Part shown: positions 36,115-47,271 of the stretch, piece after piece
How the letters are laid out: every line of letters begins with the position of its first letter
Numbering within the stretch: the first letter of the stretch is position 1
From: Gigaspora margarita
Lineage: Eukaryota > Glomeromycota > Glomeromycetes > Diversisporales > Gigasporaceae
Assembly (NCBI GenBank): GCA_009809945.1
Contig: WTPW01000201.1
Location: forward strand, 369,049-433,048
Reading direction: 5' to 3'
Length of the DNA stretch: 64,000 nucleotides
Notes under the pieces: model-generated
The model's input: only the letters and a program-made list of their open reading frames with translations
What the model was told of the DNA's origin: nothing
Database searches by the model: none
Made by a program: the position numbers and the translations under genes

Positions 36115-36292
36115 TATAGTAAAACCTCTATAAGTACACACTCTTGGAACTGAACATTAATACTGTACACTTAGAAAACAATAAGAAAAAATGCATTTAT
36201 AGAATTTATCTATATATGTGGGCTCTAATTTAAGTGTGCATTTAGAGAGGGTATATACTTATAGAGGGTGCACTTATAGAGGTTTTACTATA
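36115..36292. mobile_element. Pogo-like MITE (AGTAAAACCTCTATAAGT ends)
   Basis: The left end is TAGTAAAACCTCTATAAGTA and the right end is its inverse, TGCACTTATAGAGGTTTTAC, then TATT. A TA-type duplication fits. The ends resemble those of 42101-42861 (CTCTATAAT), consistent with one pogo/Tigger-related group. Confidence 0.8.
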
Positions 36293-36601
36293 TTATATTA
36301 TTAAAAGAATTTTTATAATTTGATGATACTTTGTAGTAAAGTAAATATTAGAATAATAACAATTTTTTTATTATTATGGTTACTTAGAAATAAAAAAAAA
36401 TTTTATTATTTCAATACTTATTTAATTACAAAGTATCATTGAATTATAAAAATTTTTCAATAACATAATAGTATTGATTGTTGTATAGAAAAATGTAAAG
36501 ATTTTTTGGAGGATAGAGATAGAAAACTATATAGAAAAAGAAAGCTACAACTGAGTTCAAATGAGAATCTTTTAGAGTATGATAATATCAAGTACCAATA
36601 G

Positions 36602-36853
36602 CAGTGTTGTACATTTTGGCTGTCCATAGCCTTTTTTGGCTTGTCCACGTCCAAAATTGTCCAAATGTCCAAGATTGTCCAAAGCTTGTCCAGGCTTTAA
36701 TAATTAATGAAAAAATATATATTTTTTTAGGTGCTGAATACATTTAAGTTAAAATTAAAAAATGCTATCTTAATAAAATTTAAGTAATTTTACTTTAATT
36801 AATTGTTCAAAATTGTTCAATTCATTGTTCAAAGCTGTCCCATGACAACACTG
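36602..36853. mobile_element. hAT MITE (CAGTGTTGT ends)
   Basis: Starts CAGTGTTGTACATTTTGG and ends CCATGACAACACTG. CCAATAG is repeated on both sides (36595-36601 and 36854-36860). The interior has a run of TTGTCCA words at 36620-36690. It interrupts the LINE remnant. Confidence 0.85.
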
Positions 36854-37800
36854 CCAATAGTAGTCAAGTATAAAGAATTAAGAGACATATCAAACTATAT
36901 ACAAAAGTTAAAAAAGAGCACATGTATGATCTTTGGAACACATTCTTTTGAGAAGGTAATAGAAGAAATATAGTAAAGAGAACAGTTTAACCAAAAGAGT
37001 TACACAAACTTAAAAAAAGAAATTGTAGCAATAGCTATACAGAATGGAAAATTTGTAAAATGAATAAAATAGTTAAAAATAGTGTAGTGAAGAATAGATA
37101 GTTTAGTATATTATACAGATAGCTCACTTGGGACCTCAATAGTGTCAACAGAAAGACAAATGAGTTGCAGAGTAGTTCAAAATAGCACTTGCAACCAAAT
37201 AGTAGTTTCTTTTAACTAGAGCAGAGCTTGTAGCAATTTTAGTTTCTTTATTAATAATACTAAAAGAAAGAAAAGTATAAGTAAAAATAGACAGTAGTGC
37301 AGTGATACTAGCAATTGAAAAGGTTTAAAAATAAGAAAAATTATACAATGTTTAAAAAGCAAAATCAGTAGATTAATAGTAATAATAGTAAAAATCATAA
37401 AGACAAAGCAATTTAAGCATTAGCTTATAAAAATTAAGTTTTATTTAGGAAATTTACAATGACTTGGCAGACTTTAAAGCCAAAGAAGGTGCAAACTTCA
37501 CAGAACTTTTTACTCTCATAGTACTAGATACAAGAGAATTTAAATTCAAATATAAGTAGAAAAATGAGGTAGTCAAAAAGCCAATACACTCTTTTATTAA
37601 AATGCTTGAAAAGATAATAAACACAGCAGAGTGGACCTTTATATATAGTAGCCAGAACAAAATATACCAAGAAAAAAACCTTGCAGTCTAACCTATTTTT
37701 TATAAAATATTGGAAAGTAAAGTAAAACAACAAAACTACATATTTAAATCAAATACACTATAGCTCTTTGAATTAAATTAGATAAATAATTTGCTACCAG

Positions 37801-38091
37801 TAAGGTTCCTCAAATTCAAATCAAATCAAATATTGGGTCAATTTGAATTTGAATTTGATCAAATCAAATTGACACTGATTTGAATTTGATTTGATTCAAA
37901 TATTTGGATTTGAATTTGATTTGAATTTGAGTATTTAATAGTAATTTTCAAATCAAATCAAATATTTGTCAAATCAAAAAAAATTTGGCCAGATTTGAAT
38001 TTGATCAAATCAAATATAATCAAATTTGAATTTGATTTTGATCAAATATTTGATTAAAATAATTGAAGATCAAATCAAATTGTGGAACCTA
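37801..38091. mobile_element. hAT MITE, TAGGGTTCC family, copy 2
   Basis: The ends are TAAGGTTCCTC and, inverted, TAGGTTCCACA. The flanks are GCTACCAG (37793-37800) and GTTACCAG (38092-38099), 7 of 8 identical. The interior matches copy 1, with an extra CAAATCAAATTGACACTGA-type segment also present in copy 3. Confidence 0.88.
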
Positions 38092-38889
38092 GTTACCAGT
38101 ACTTAAATAGCTCAAACAAAGAAAGCCAAATATATATATATTCAACAAATGTATTATATATAAAAAGAAAATCAAGAATATAGAATATCTGGTTAGCTAC
38201 AAAGTATCAATAAACTTATTAAGAAAGATTGAAGAACAAGAGGTTGAGGTGACCCTTGTAATAGTAAAAGAGATAGAAGATATATAAAAAAAAAGAGTAT
38301 ATTTTGGCAATAATAGAAAAGGAAGCTTAATTAAAAAAACATATAAGAAGAGAAAGATAAATTAGAGCTTAATCACAAAAAAGGACTTTGATAAGCTTAG
38401 ACCACTATTTGTTTCTAACAAACAAACAGTGAGCTTTATAGTATTACTCTAAAAAATTGGATAAAGAGTATTTATGAGAAAATTTGGGTCACAAGATGCA
38501 AACTAGTACAAGAATAGAAAAAAAAAGCTAGTATAATACAAAAAGTGAAGAAAAAGAAGACAAAAAAGAAGAAAGAGTAAGAGAACTTCATAAAAAAGCT
38601 TTATGAAAAAAGAAGTAAAAAAGAAAAACTTGAAGAAAGTTGAAAGAACATTTGGATATTGCAAAATAAGTAATCTTAAGTTGGATTAAGAGTGGCAAAT
38701 GAGCAAAGCAGTAAAAAATTAATTAGTAGTCTTGACAGGCTAAAAAAACTATCTAATAAAGTATTAATGAACTCAAATGCAGGTAAACTTAATTTGACGA
38801 TAAAATCCTACTATAGCAGGTCACATTAGGTACTCAAAAAGTAACCAGATAAGGCAATATTTGTAATTTTAGATAGCAAATAAAGTAAC

Positions 38890-39620
38890 TATTTGTATAA
38901 ATTTTAATATTTAAAATATTAATATTATAAAGCCTAATAAAGTAAAAGCAAAGGCAAAACTGCTAAAAAAAATTATTCAAAATCTAGATAAGTTTTAACT
39001 ACTCTAGTAAATTTAGGATACAAATACATTAATCTAAACTTTTATTCTTATATATATAGTATAGATCTTCTTATTTATTCTGGCTCAACTATATTAATAT
39101 AGAAAGTAAAAAATTTTTATATATAATAATTTATTTTATTAAATTTTTTTTAAACCTATCTTTTGAAAAAACAGTACATTATAATATTAAGTTATAAATA
39201 TTAATTTTTATATTTATATTAAATATTTTCTATTATCATTTTTTTAAATTATTATATAATAATAAATTTATTTACTTATTAATTTATTATTATTTTTTTT
39301 ATTATACAAATTATAATTGATTTATAAGACAAAAATATTCTTAAGAATTTTATAATTTATCGCCATGGTGATGTATTGCCACCCCTGATCAGCCAATTAT
39401 AATGAAGGATCAGGTGTTATGTGAAATTGAAGCAATTATGATTTTTTTTTAAAAATCAGCTATAGCATGAAATATTGCCTATAAAACCATCTCTCAAGCA
39501 CTAACAAAAAAAAATTCCTCTTGAAATTTTGGGTTAGAACTTTGCTAAAGCACCCTACCCTAACTTTACTCTAACTTTCACCCTAATCCTAAACTAACGA
39601 ATTTATTTATTGTTTTGATT
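38890..39620. other. AT-rich region without a recognised feature
   Basis: No ORF of interest. A short CCTAA-rich patch lies near 39550-39595 (CCCTACCCTAAC, then CACCCTAATCCTAA). A word shared with fold-back elements, CCACCCCTGATCAGCCAATTA, lies near 39380. Confidence 0.45.
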
Positions 39621-39635
39621 TCATGTTATACCAGA

Positions 39636-40308
39636 TCTTATCCCTTAGATTGTAACACAAGCAAATTTGCCTGCGTATTTTAAAAATTTTAATAAAAATT
39701 TTAATAAAATTTTAAATATTGATTTTAGCTATATCTTTTCTAAGTAAAAATATTCTTTGAGTTTTGTTTTAATAACTTTGTTATGAAAATTTTTTTAAAA
39801 TTATTAGAAAACTTTAGTATAATAAAAGTTTAAAGTTCTTGTATTAGCATTTTTACTATTAAAATTTTTCTTTAGGTTTTCTTAAATTTTATATGTTCCT
39901 GTCTATAAAAAAATTTTTTACTTCTAATACAAGCCTTAATTTTTACAAATAAATCATTAAAGATGCAATAATAAAAGTTATCATCCTTTATATAAACTAC
40001 AATATTGGCTTAAAAACTATAGCTTTAAAACTAAAACTAAACAAGATTATAGAAAAATTGTAATAAAATTTTTTAAAAATTTTTTTTCATAAAATTATCT
40101 ATTTTTAGCTTATATATAACTTAAATTTTTTTTTTACAATACAAAAACTAATTTTGCAAAAAAGTAATCCTTATTTTTAAATATAATTGTACAAAGTTTT
40201 ATTTAATTATTTTATTATTTAAAAAAAGTAAATCAGAGCAAAAAAGTGCAAAAATGCAGGCAAATTTGCCTGTGTTCTACTACAATCTAAGGGATAGGGT
40301 GCAATATA
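39636..40308. mobile_element. TIR element (TATCCCTTAGATTGTA arms)
   Basis: The left arm TTATCCCTTAGATTGTAACA then CAAATTTGCCTG is matched by the inverted right arm CTATCCCTTAGATTGTAGTA. The interior is AT-rich with no gene. The exact end and duplication are not clear. Confidence 0.6.
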
Positions 40309-40309
40309 T

Positions 40310-42095
40310 CACATAGACGAAAAAATAAAAATTCTATTCTTAATAACATTTTATATATAAAATAAAATTTTTATAAATTTTATTAATATATTTTTTAGAT
40401 TAAAAACTAGTAAATAAGAAAAAAAAATACTAGTTTTTAATATAATATATGCTTATATATTAAGTTAGTAAACTTTATAATTAATAAAATTTTAATTAAT
40501 ATCATATTAAAATTCATATTTAAAGAAGTATTTTTGTGTTTATACATTATTAAAATTTTTAAAATTTAAAAATTTATAGATTTTTGAAGTTTTTAACCTA
40601 AAATAGGTATTATTTTTATTATATAAATTATGTAGTAAACTAGATTAAATTAGTGTTTTATTTTTTGTTATAACTTTTTTTTGTACATAATAACTTTATT
40701 TAAAATTTTGCAAACTTTTTTTTGATAGCTACATAAAGGCACTTGCGTAGTAGTACAAAAAGATACCTAATTTTATTTGGTCAAACTTTAATAATAAAAT
40801 TAGTTAATTTTTTAAAATTTAAAAATTGAATAAATTTAAAGATTTTTTTAAAAAAATTAAATCAATAAATTATATAATTTTTTTTTATAAATATGTTGTC
40901 AAGATATTCAAATAATATATATATTTTTTTAATTGCTAGTTAATAGAAAAAATTAGTACTTTACTATATACTATCTTTAATCTAGTCAATTTCTCTACCA
41001 GAATAAATGAGAAGACTTATAATTGATATTTATTTGTTATTAAGTTTTTATATAGCTTTTATATAACTACTTATATAACTTATTAAATAAAAATATAAGT
41101 AAAACCTTATTTTAATACCAAAAAAAATAGCTTTAGTAAGAGAATTTAAATAGTATATATCAAAATTATCAAAATTGGATTACTAGATTACAAATTATTA
41201 ATAATAAATCAAAATATATAAATTTAATTAAAACATGAATTTAGTTAACAAATTCAATATAAGAATAGTTGTGTAGTAAAAAAAATTTGCTTTGCTTTGT
41301 ATAATATCTGATTTTAGTTATCTAATAAAATTAAAAAATTATAAAAATTACTAAAACAAAAATAATATTAATAGTATAAAATAATTAATAATATTATCTA
41401 TTTTTTTCTTTATTTTGCTATTACTAGATATAAGTATATTATTGATATAATCTGAATTGTCTATTTAATTATTACTTTGCTTTTATACAATATCTAATGT
41501 AATTATTTTAATAAAAAAATAAATTTAAAAAGAATATAAAATCACCAAACAAAAGTAATATGAATAGCACAAAATAATTATCAAGATTGAAAATTTTTTT
41601 AGTACAAACCTATACAAATTTGCAAAATTTATATTATATAGTCCAGTGCAAAAAGATTTGTACCTCAAACAGCTCTGATTCAAATATTTTTTGTACAAAT
41701 TAATTTTGGATTTTTTTAATTTAATATAATTTTAGGTTATCAGATTAATAAAAATAAAATTTTTTTTATAATTTTATTGATTCAATAAAAAAATTTATTA
41801 ATAGTAGCTTTTTTTAATAATTTTTACTATATAATTTAATATAGTAATTTTTATAATTTTTATATATGCGTATATAGTAAAAAAATCAAATTATCTTGCT
41901 TAAAAGCTTAATTTCTTCACAACCAGTAATTCAATTTTGCTCAAATTTTAACCATATCTTTATCATATGCACATTAATGCACTTGCGTAGTACAAACTTA
42001 TACAACTGCATATTGGTTGCGAAATTATTTAAAATATCTTTTTTTTTTAAAAAAAATATATCTTTTTTTTTGAATACAGCAAATTGTACATGCTT
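40310..42095. other. AT-rich region without a recognised gene
   Basis: Very low GC. Only a 70-codon hydrophobic chance ORF (41896-42108) is open. The words TTGCGTAGTAC and AAAGATTTGTAC recur (about 40740, 41650 and 41980), suggesting older repeat fragments. Confidence 0.45.
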
Positions 42096-42100
42096 AATTA

Positions 42101-42861
42101 CAGTCTGACATCTCTATAATCACCAAGTCCGTCGCGCCCTATTTTGGTGATGGTATAGAGGTGTGACTATAAATAAATACTTGTCATAGTCACATGACCA
42201 AAGGCAAATAAGTAATATATTTGTGCATATTTGAAATTATTAAAAATTTAAAATGTTTGATAGTAAATAACTCTTGATCCAGTGGCCCAATTTGGATAAA
42301 ACAACTACCAAAGTGTTTGACTCACTGAGACGATTCTAAAGAGTCAAAATAATCCAAATCTAATAACAAAATGCTAAGATCTTTAAGGATTTTTCTCAGA
42401 TGCTTAAATTTAATCAATTTTTAAATACTGAAATATGTAAAGTGATACAAATCCTTAACGATCTCAGGAGCGTGTGGTCCAATTTTAACGTTCTTGGGCT
42501 CATTAGAATCGTCACATCGAGACGAACATTTTGGTAGTTGTTTCACCCAAATCGAACCACTGCATCAAAAGTTATTTGCTGTCAAACCTTTAAAAATTTT
42601 TAATAGAACATTTTAAATAAACATGAATATGAATATTGGAAATCAGATTTTATAATCCATATTTAATTAAAATTGGTGACTATAACGAGGTTTTTTATTA
42701 ATAAAATGGATAAAAAAATCAAAATTTTTTGGTGATAGTGATTATAAGTAATATGTGACTGTAATGAGGTTTTTTTACTATATTTTAAGTCCATTGCACA
42801 ATAATGGGTGCTTAAATAGAGGTGTGACTATATGGGGTGTGACTATAGAGAGGTCAAACTG
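42101..42861. mobile_element. Pogo-like fold-back MITE (CAGTCTGACATCTCTATAAT ends)
   Basis: The left end is CAGTCTGACATCTCTATAAT; the right end, inverted, is CAGTTTGACCTCTCTATAGT. TA flanks both (42099-42100 and 42862-42863). The inner arms carry the 120-bp block shared with 19761-20341 and E3: AAATAACTCTTGATCCAGTG on one arm and its inverse on the other. Confidence 0.88.
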
Positions 42862-43233
42862 TATTAAAATAAAACAATGTTATAACAATAAAAATAATAT
42901 AATAAGTTAGAACAAAACCTATTTTATTTGATATTAAAAAATTTTAATAATTAATCAAAAATAAAAAAACTTTTACATAGAGTTGAAATTACAAAATTTT
43001 TTTGAGGTACAAATCTTTCTGCACCAGACCATATATAAAAAATTTGCAAATTTCAAATCTGATAACTATTTTTGCAAAAAATAAGCATAGAATTTTGTTT
43101 TTTAAAATTTTTTTGCAGATTCACACTAAAAATTTTTTTCAAATCTGAATAAAAAATTTTTTGATGAATATTATCTATTTTTTGTTTATAATTTTAATTT
43201 TAAAGTAACTATCTCATACTTTGAATAATTATA

Positions 43234-44611
43234 TAGTGGCCTACTATATCTGATATTATTGTAGACACTATTTAAAAATTTATACAGAGCTATATATCTA
43301 AGATATTAAACTAAAAATTAAATTATAAATTTTTTAAATCTATATCTTTTAAATAAAAAAGTTTAAAAATTCTTATGCTATAGTTTTTGAAATAATTAAG
43401 TTTAAGTGAAATTTTAGATTTTTACATTTTTGACCAATTTTCTAAAAAAATTTTAATATAGTTTTTATAGAACTAGAATTACTAAATATAGTAATATATA
43501 AACTTAAATTTTTTATAATAAACTGGCAATTTTTTTAAATAAAGTTATTGTTCATAATATGATCATGTAAAATTCTTTTGTTTTGATATTTCTCTATAAA
43601 ATATCATTATCATTTATGCAAAATGTTATGACCAAAAATTTCATATACTAATTTAATCTAAACAATAACATTGATATTAGTCATACAAAATAACAGAAAA
43701 TTTTTTTCATCAGAGTTAATGTCATCCATGTGCTGCATAGCAGTACATGGCATGACATTAACTCTGATGAAAAAAATGTCCTGTTATTTTTTATCATATG
43801 ACCAATATCTTATACTTATTTAGCATAACAAATTGCATACTTAAAAATTTTATAATTTTTCAAAAAATATTTATTTAATTACTATATATAGTAATAAAAT
43901 TGCTATATTTGGGGACATTTAAAGTGGAGATAACTCATATTTAATAATTTTTCAATAACTTTAAGGATAGAGTTGCCCTATATTAGGGTTAGGGTTAGAT
44001 TAGGTTTTAGTATATTCATAAGCAAAATTGCCTTCCTAAAATTTTGATCAACACATTGAGGTAGATTTAGACTGCTGTTTTTTGTATTTTTTAAGGTTTT
44101 TGCTTCTCTTTCATTTTTGCTTTGCTGAAGATCATCAAAATTCTATAATTTGATTAGTGGTTGATCATATGATTTGTCTCCACTTTAGACAACCCCTATA
44201 TTTGGTAATTGTTATAATTTTGAATTAATAATTATATTGCTATATTTAGAAATAATAACTACCTTAAAATTTTTTAAAATTTTATAAAAATTTGAGATTA
44301 TATATAATTTGTTATATTGAATAATTTTTGCTTATTTTTGAAATCAAATTAACTTAAGAAAAAATTAATTTTTGCTATACAGTTATTATTTTAATTAATT
44401 TTGTACAACAATAAAAACTGATCAAATATAAAAATCTAATATTTTACTTAAATTCAATTATTTTAAAAACTATAGCATAAAATCTTTAAACTTTTTTTTA
44501 TTTAAAAGATATAGATTTAAAGAATTTATAATTTAATTTTTCTTAATAACTTAAAAATTTAGCTCTGTATAAAGTTTTAAAAAGTGTCCACAATAATATG
44601 GTAGGCCACTG
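43234..44611. mobile_element. Tc1-like fold-back element
   Basis: The left end is TAGTGGCCTACTATATCTGA; the right end, inverted, is CAGTGGCCTACCATATTATT. TA flanks both. Subterminal words (GTAGACACTATTTAAAA on the left; its GTGGACAC form on the right) and the AGAGCTA words match. The hinge at about 43735 is a near-perfect hairpin with CATCAGAGTTAATGTCAT and its inverse. A younger MITE (43911-44196) makes the right arm longer. Confidence 0.85.
43911..44196. mobile_element. MITE (GGGGACATTTAAAGTGGAG ends), copy 2
   Basis: The ends are GGGGACATTTAAAGTGGAG and, inverted, GGGGTTGTCTAAAGTGGAG. The direct repeat CTATATTTGG surrounds or overlaps the borders (43903-43912 and 44196-44205). Same family as 15536-15820. 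The interior includes TTAGGGTTAGGGTTAG (about 43984-43999). Confidence 0.85.
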
Positions 44612-45227
44612 TAGTTTTATAGTTATCAGGATCTTTATATATTAACATAAACAAAACAGTTAATTATGTATATTTTTTTAAGAGCTAAGTCTAGTAACCT
44701 TTTATTTTAACTTAGCTAATACTTAGTTTTGTTGAGAATGGATTTAGAATTTTAGTTAAATTAGTATTTCTGAGTTAAATAAACCCTATACCCTTTGATC
44801 CTATTGAAAAAATCTCCACCTAGGTATTATTAAATTGCCTTGGGAATCTCTTATAAGTACAGATCTAAATTGCACAGATTTACACTATTTTCAAAAATGA
44901 TTTCTATATACCTGTATAGGAAAATGAAAAATGTAAAAATTCTACTTAGTAAAAATTAAAAATCTGAGTATAATGGTCTTAAAGACTCTAGAAATCTAGA
45001 AAATATTGTGAATTCCTCATTGTATAGTGATCTGCATCTTTCACAAATTTTTGAAGATGGCTGTAATAGTCAGAGTGTTGTTAAGAGAAATTCTATAAGT
45101 TTAAAAATAAATTAGTATTGAAATGATTTTATTTTTTGAATTTTGAAATTGTTTTCTTGAAACAATTAGGTGTGTAATTATTTTGATAAACAATAAGTTT
45201 GATTATCCATCAATGCACTGAGGTAAT

Positions 45228-45233
45228 CCGGTA
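45228..45233. repeat. LTR element target duplication, left
   Basis: CCGGTA here matches 49224-49229. The canonical duplication is probably 5 bp, with one extra shared base. Confidence 0.85.
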
Positions 45234-45899
45234 TGAGACCGGAAATGTGACTTGATGCAGGCACCTGCACTCGTGCCCCGCATATTGCTAAATTTAGGCT
45301 TGCCAGCCTGATTTCCATGATTTCTCTGATTGATTCGATATCACTGATCTGGCCAATATTAATAATTGTGCGAGTATAATTGATTATAATAATATTATAG
45401 ATAATAATAATATTATAGATAATAGTAATATTATAGATAATAATAATATTATAGATAATAATAATATTATAGATAATAATAATATTATAGATAATAATAA
45501 TAATNATAATAGTAAGGATTTTAATGATAGGAATGATTCTTTCGAGGGGGTATACTTGAAACAATAACTATAAATAAAGGCCGTTTGGCCCTTGGGGAAC
45601 GATATTCAATTGAATTCCCACCTTTGCCTTAATAATCCCATATACTATTATAAACATTCCTTTTATTGTCTTTATTAAATACTACAAATACATATATTCG
45701 ATACATAATAAGCTAATACATTAGTTGAGTTGCTATTACTACGCCTAATTTGCCTACACTATCCTGAAACTCAGCCCAGCCACTCAGCCAAATCTAACAC
45801 GCCTCTCTCGAATAATCCTTTCGTTATTCGCTACAGAATCACATGGTCAGTGACCGGATTGCTGCGGAATGATCAACCAACTAATTTTCTGATTTCTCA
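45234..45899 (+). repeat. Left LTR (666 bp)
   Basis: Matches 48652-49223 throughout, with TG...CA ends. It holds six copies of the 18-bp unit AATATTATAGATAATAAT (45391-45498) where the right LTR has one, which explains most of the length difference. The 128-codon minus-strand ORF here is that low-complexity repeat read as Ile/Tyr. Confidence 0.9.
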
Positions 45900-46107
45900 T
45901 TTTGGTGGTGACTGTGAGATCCGAAAGAAGAAAAGAAATTAAACTAACAAAGGTACTAATGAACCAGTACTATAAGTAAATCGAAGTAATACTTGCCTGG
46001 ACTGACGTACTGGATCCAGAAGTGTCCCTATGGTTGAAGCCAACATACCAGCTGGAGTTATTGATTGAGAAGACCAACAAAACAAAGGAAGAAATAAAGA
46101 TAAATAA

Positions 46108-47271
46108 ATGAGAAGAAATACGTATCTTAATGAAGATACTTTGCCGTCTCATATGCCAAAACTCCGAAATAGAGAAGAGTCACGAGAAAGCATAAGAAAG
46201 CAGGCCTTGTACTCGGAAAGTAGAAAAAGAAATTATACGTTTTATGAAAACCTGAATATAAGAAAGTTAGAGAAAGAATGTGCATGGCAGTTTTCTATAC
46301 TTACTCAAGAGCAAGTCGATGAAGTCCAAGAAATAATTGATGGAGCTTTTGGAAGCTATTATATCAGTGAAAGACATATCCACCAGGCCCTGGAATTTTT
46401 GTTAGAAAGGACAAAAGTAGTTAAGTGTGATGATGAAAACACAGAAGATGTTATATACTTACCTCCGTATGTAAACATGTCCATTGAACCTGCACTCCAC
46501 ATGTCATCCCACCTTGTACGCCGCAAAGACCACCCTCGAAAGACCCAAAAGGAAGAGGAAGCATGCCTTGGCTTTAATCTCCCAGTTACTAGAAACTCCG
46601 TTGTTACCCTCGAAAACAAAAGCTCTGCAATTCCTGCATCGAGAGTCCCCTCAAAGCCTCGACGAAAAAGACCCGCCATAACCAAAGTTCTCAATACTTA
46701 TTATGTCCCAGAAGAATTATCCGATAGTAATGGACTTGGTTTGGAGGAAAGGAGGTGCGATTTGGAAACTTATCTCAAAAAATTAACTGCCGAATGTGAC
46801 GCTATTGTACAGAAGTGGGCTCTGGAAAAAGTGAAAGTAGATAATAATTTGAGCGATTTGGATACGATTGAGAAGACAAAGGTGCCTGACACCCCGGTCT
46901 CCTACAATCGGCTCCAACCTAGGCCCTGTCAAGACCACTTTAAGAAGACCAAAATCGAAGACATATGCTTTGACTTTGATGTGCTATATGTTGGAACCTC
47001 CGTTTTTTCCCCCAAAAGTCATGCCAAAAAGCCCGCACTATCTCCTTATGTCCAAGTAACCATGTCTGTAAAAAGGAAGATCCCACCTTCTGTGCTCTCT
47101 GTAACATCCGCACCGCATGCTCCCCTAACAGAGCTCTGGAACAAGAAAGGACCAGTTACTGAAATCCTCGACGTTTATTTCACTCCAGAAGAACCTCTCA
47201 AAGGTTATGATGAGACCAACGAGTTGAAAAGGGATAGATCTGGTGTTGAAAATGATACTGTGGATACCTAA
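46108..47271 (+). CDS. LTR-element ORF, 387 aa, no recognised family
   Basis: The frame opens at an ATG 209 bp after the left LTR and ends in TAA. I recognise no gag zinc knuckle, protease or RT. Residues 1-60 are basic; 60-105 look helical (QEQVDEVQEIIDGAFGSYYI). Two internal segments resemble each other. HPRKTQKEEEACLGF (142-156) resembles HFKKTKIEDICFDF (277-290), and ITKVLNTYYVPEELSDSNG (191-209) resembles VTEILDVYFTPEEPLKGYD (350-368). This suggests an ancestral duplication of about 135-160 residues. It may be a diverged gag-like structural protein or captured host sequence. Base composition is clearly less AT-rich than the surroundings. Confidence 0.7.
   Translation: MRRNTYLNEDTLPSHMPKLRNREESRESIRKQALYSESRKRNYTFYENLNIRKLEKECAWQFSILTQEQVDEVQEIIDGAFGSYYISERHIHQALEFLLERTKVVKCDDENTEDVIYLPPYVNMSIEPALHMSSHLVRRKDHPRKTQKEEEACLGFNLPVTRNSVVTLENKSSAIPASRVPSKPRRKRPAITKVLNTYYVPEELSDSNGLGLEERRCDLETYLKKLTAECDAIVQKWALEKVKVDNNLSDLDTIEKTKVPDTPVSYNRLQPRPCQDHFKKTKIEDICFDFDVLYVGTSVFSPKSHAKKPALSPYVQVTMSVKRKIPPSVLSVTSAPHAPLTELWNKKGPVTEILDVYFTPEEPLKGYDETNELKRDRSGVENDTVDT

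Larger units (their letters stand above)
36440..38880 (+). pseudogene. Second LINE remnant (RNase H region and tail), heavily decayed
   Basis: The plus strand carries RNase H signatures. YTDSSLGTS lies at about 37117-37145. A segment equivalent to AELVAILVSLLIILKER is at about 37225-37270, and KIDSSAVILAIEK at about 37285-37325. A closing segment with NDLADFKAKEGANFTELF lies at about 37465-37512. Upstream and downstream flanks read as Lys/Glu-rich LINE-like protein with many TAG/TAA/TGA codons. Two MITEs (36602-36853 and 37801-38091) are inserted. Antisense ORFs at 37216-37733 are shadows. No target duplication or tail was found, so limits are approximate. Confidence 0.78.

Noticed and set aside
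37216..37733. Several 60-69-codon hydrophobic minus-strand ORFs
   Set aside because: They are antisense to the RNase H part of the second LINE remnant.
45178..45564. 128-codon minus-strand ORF rich in Ile and Tyr
   Set aside because: It is the 18-bp minisatellite of the left LTR read in frame; the right LTR gives a shorter version.
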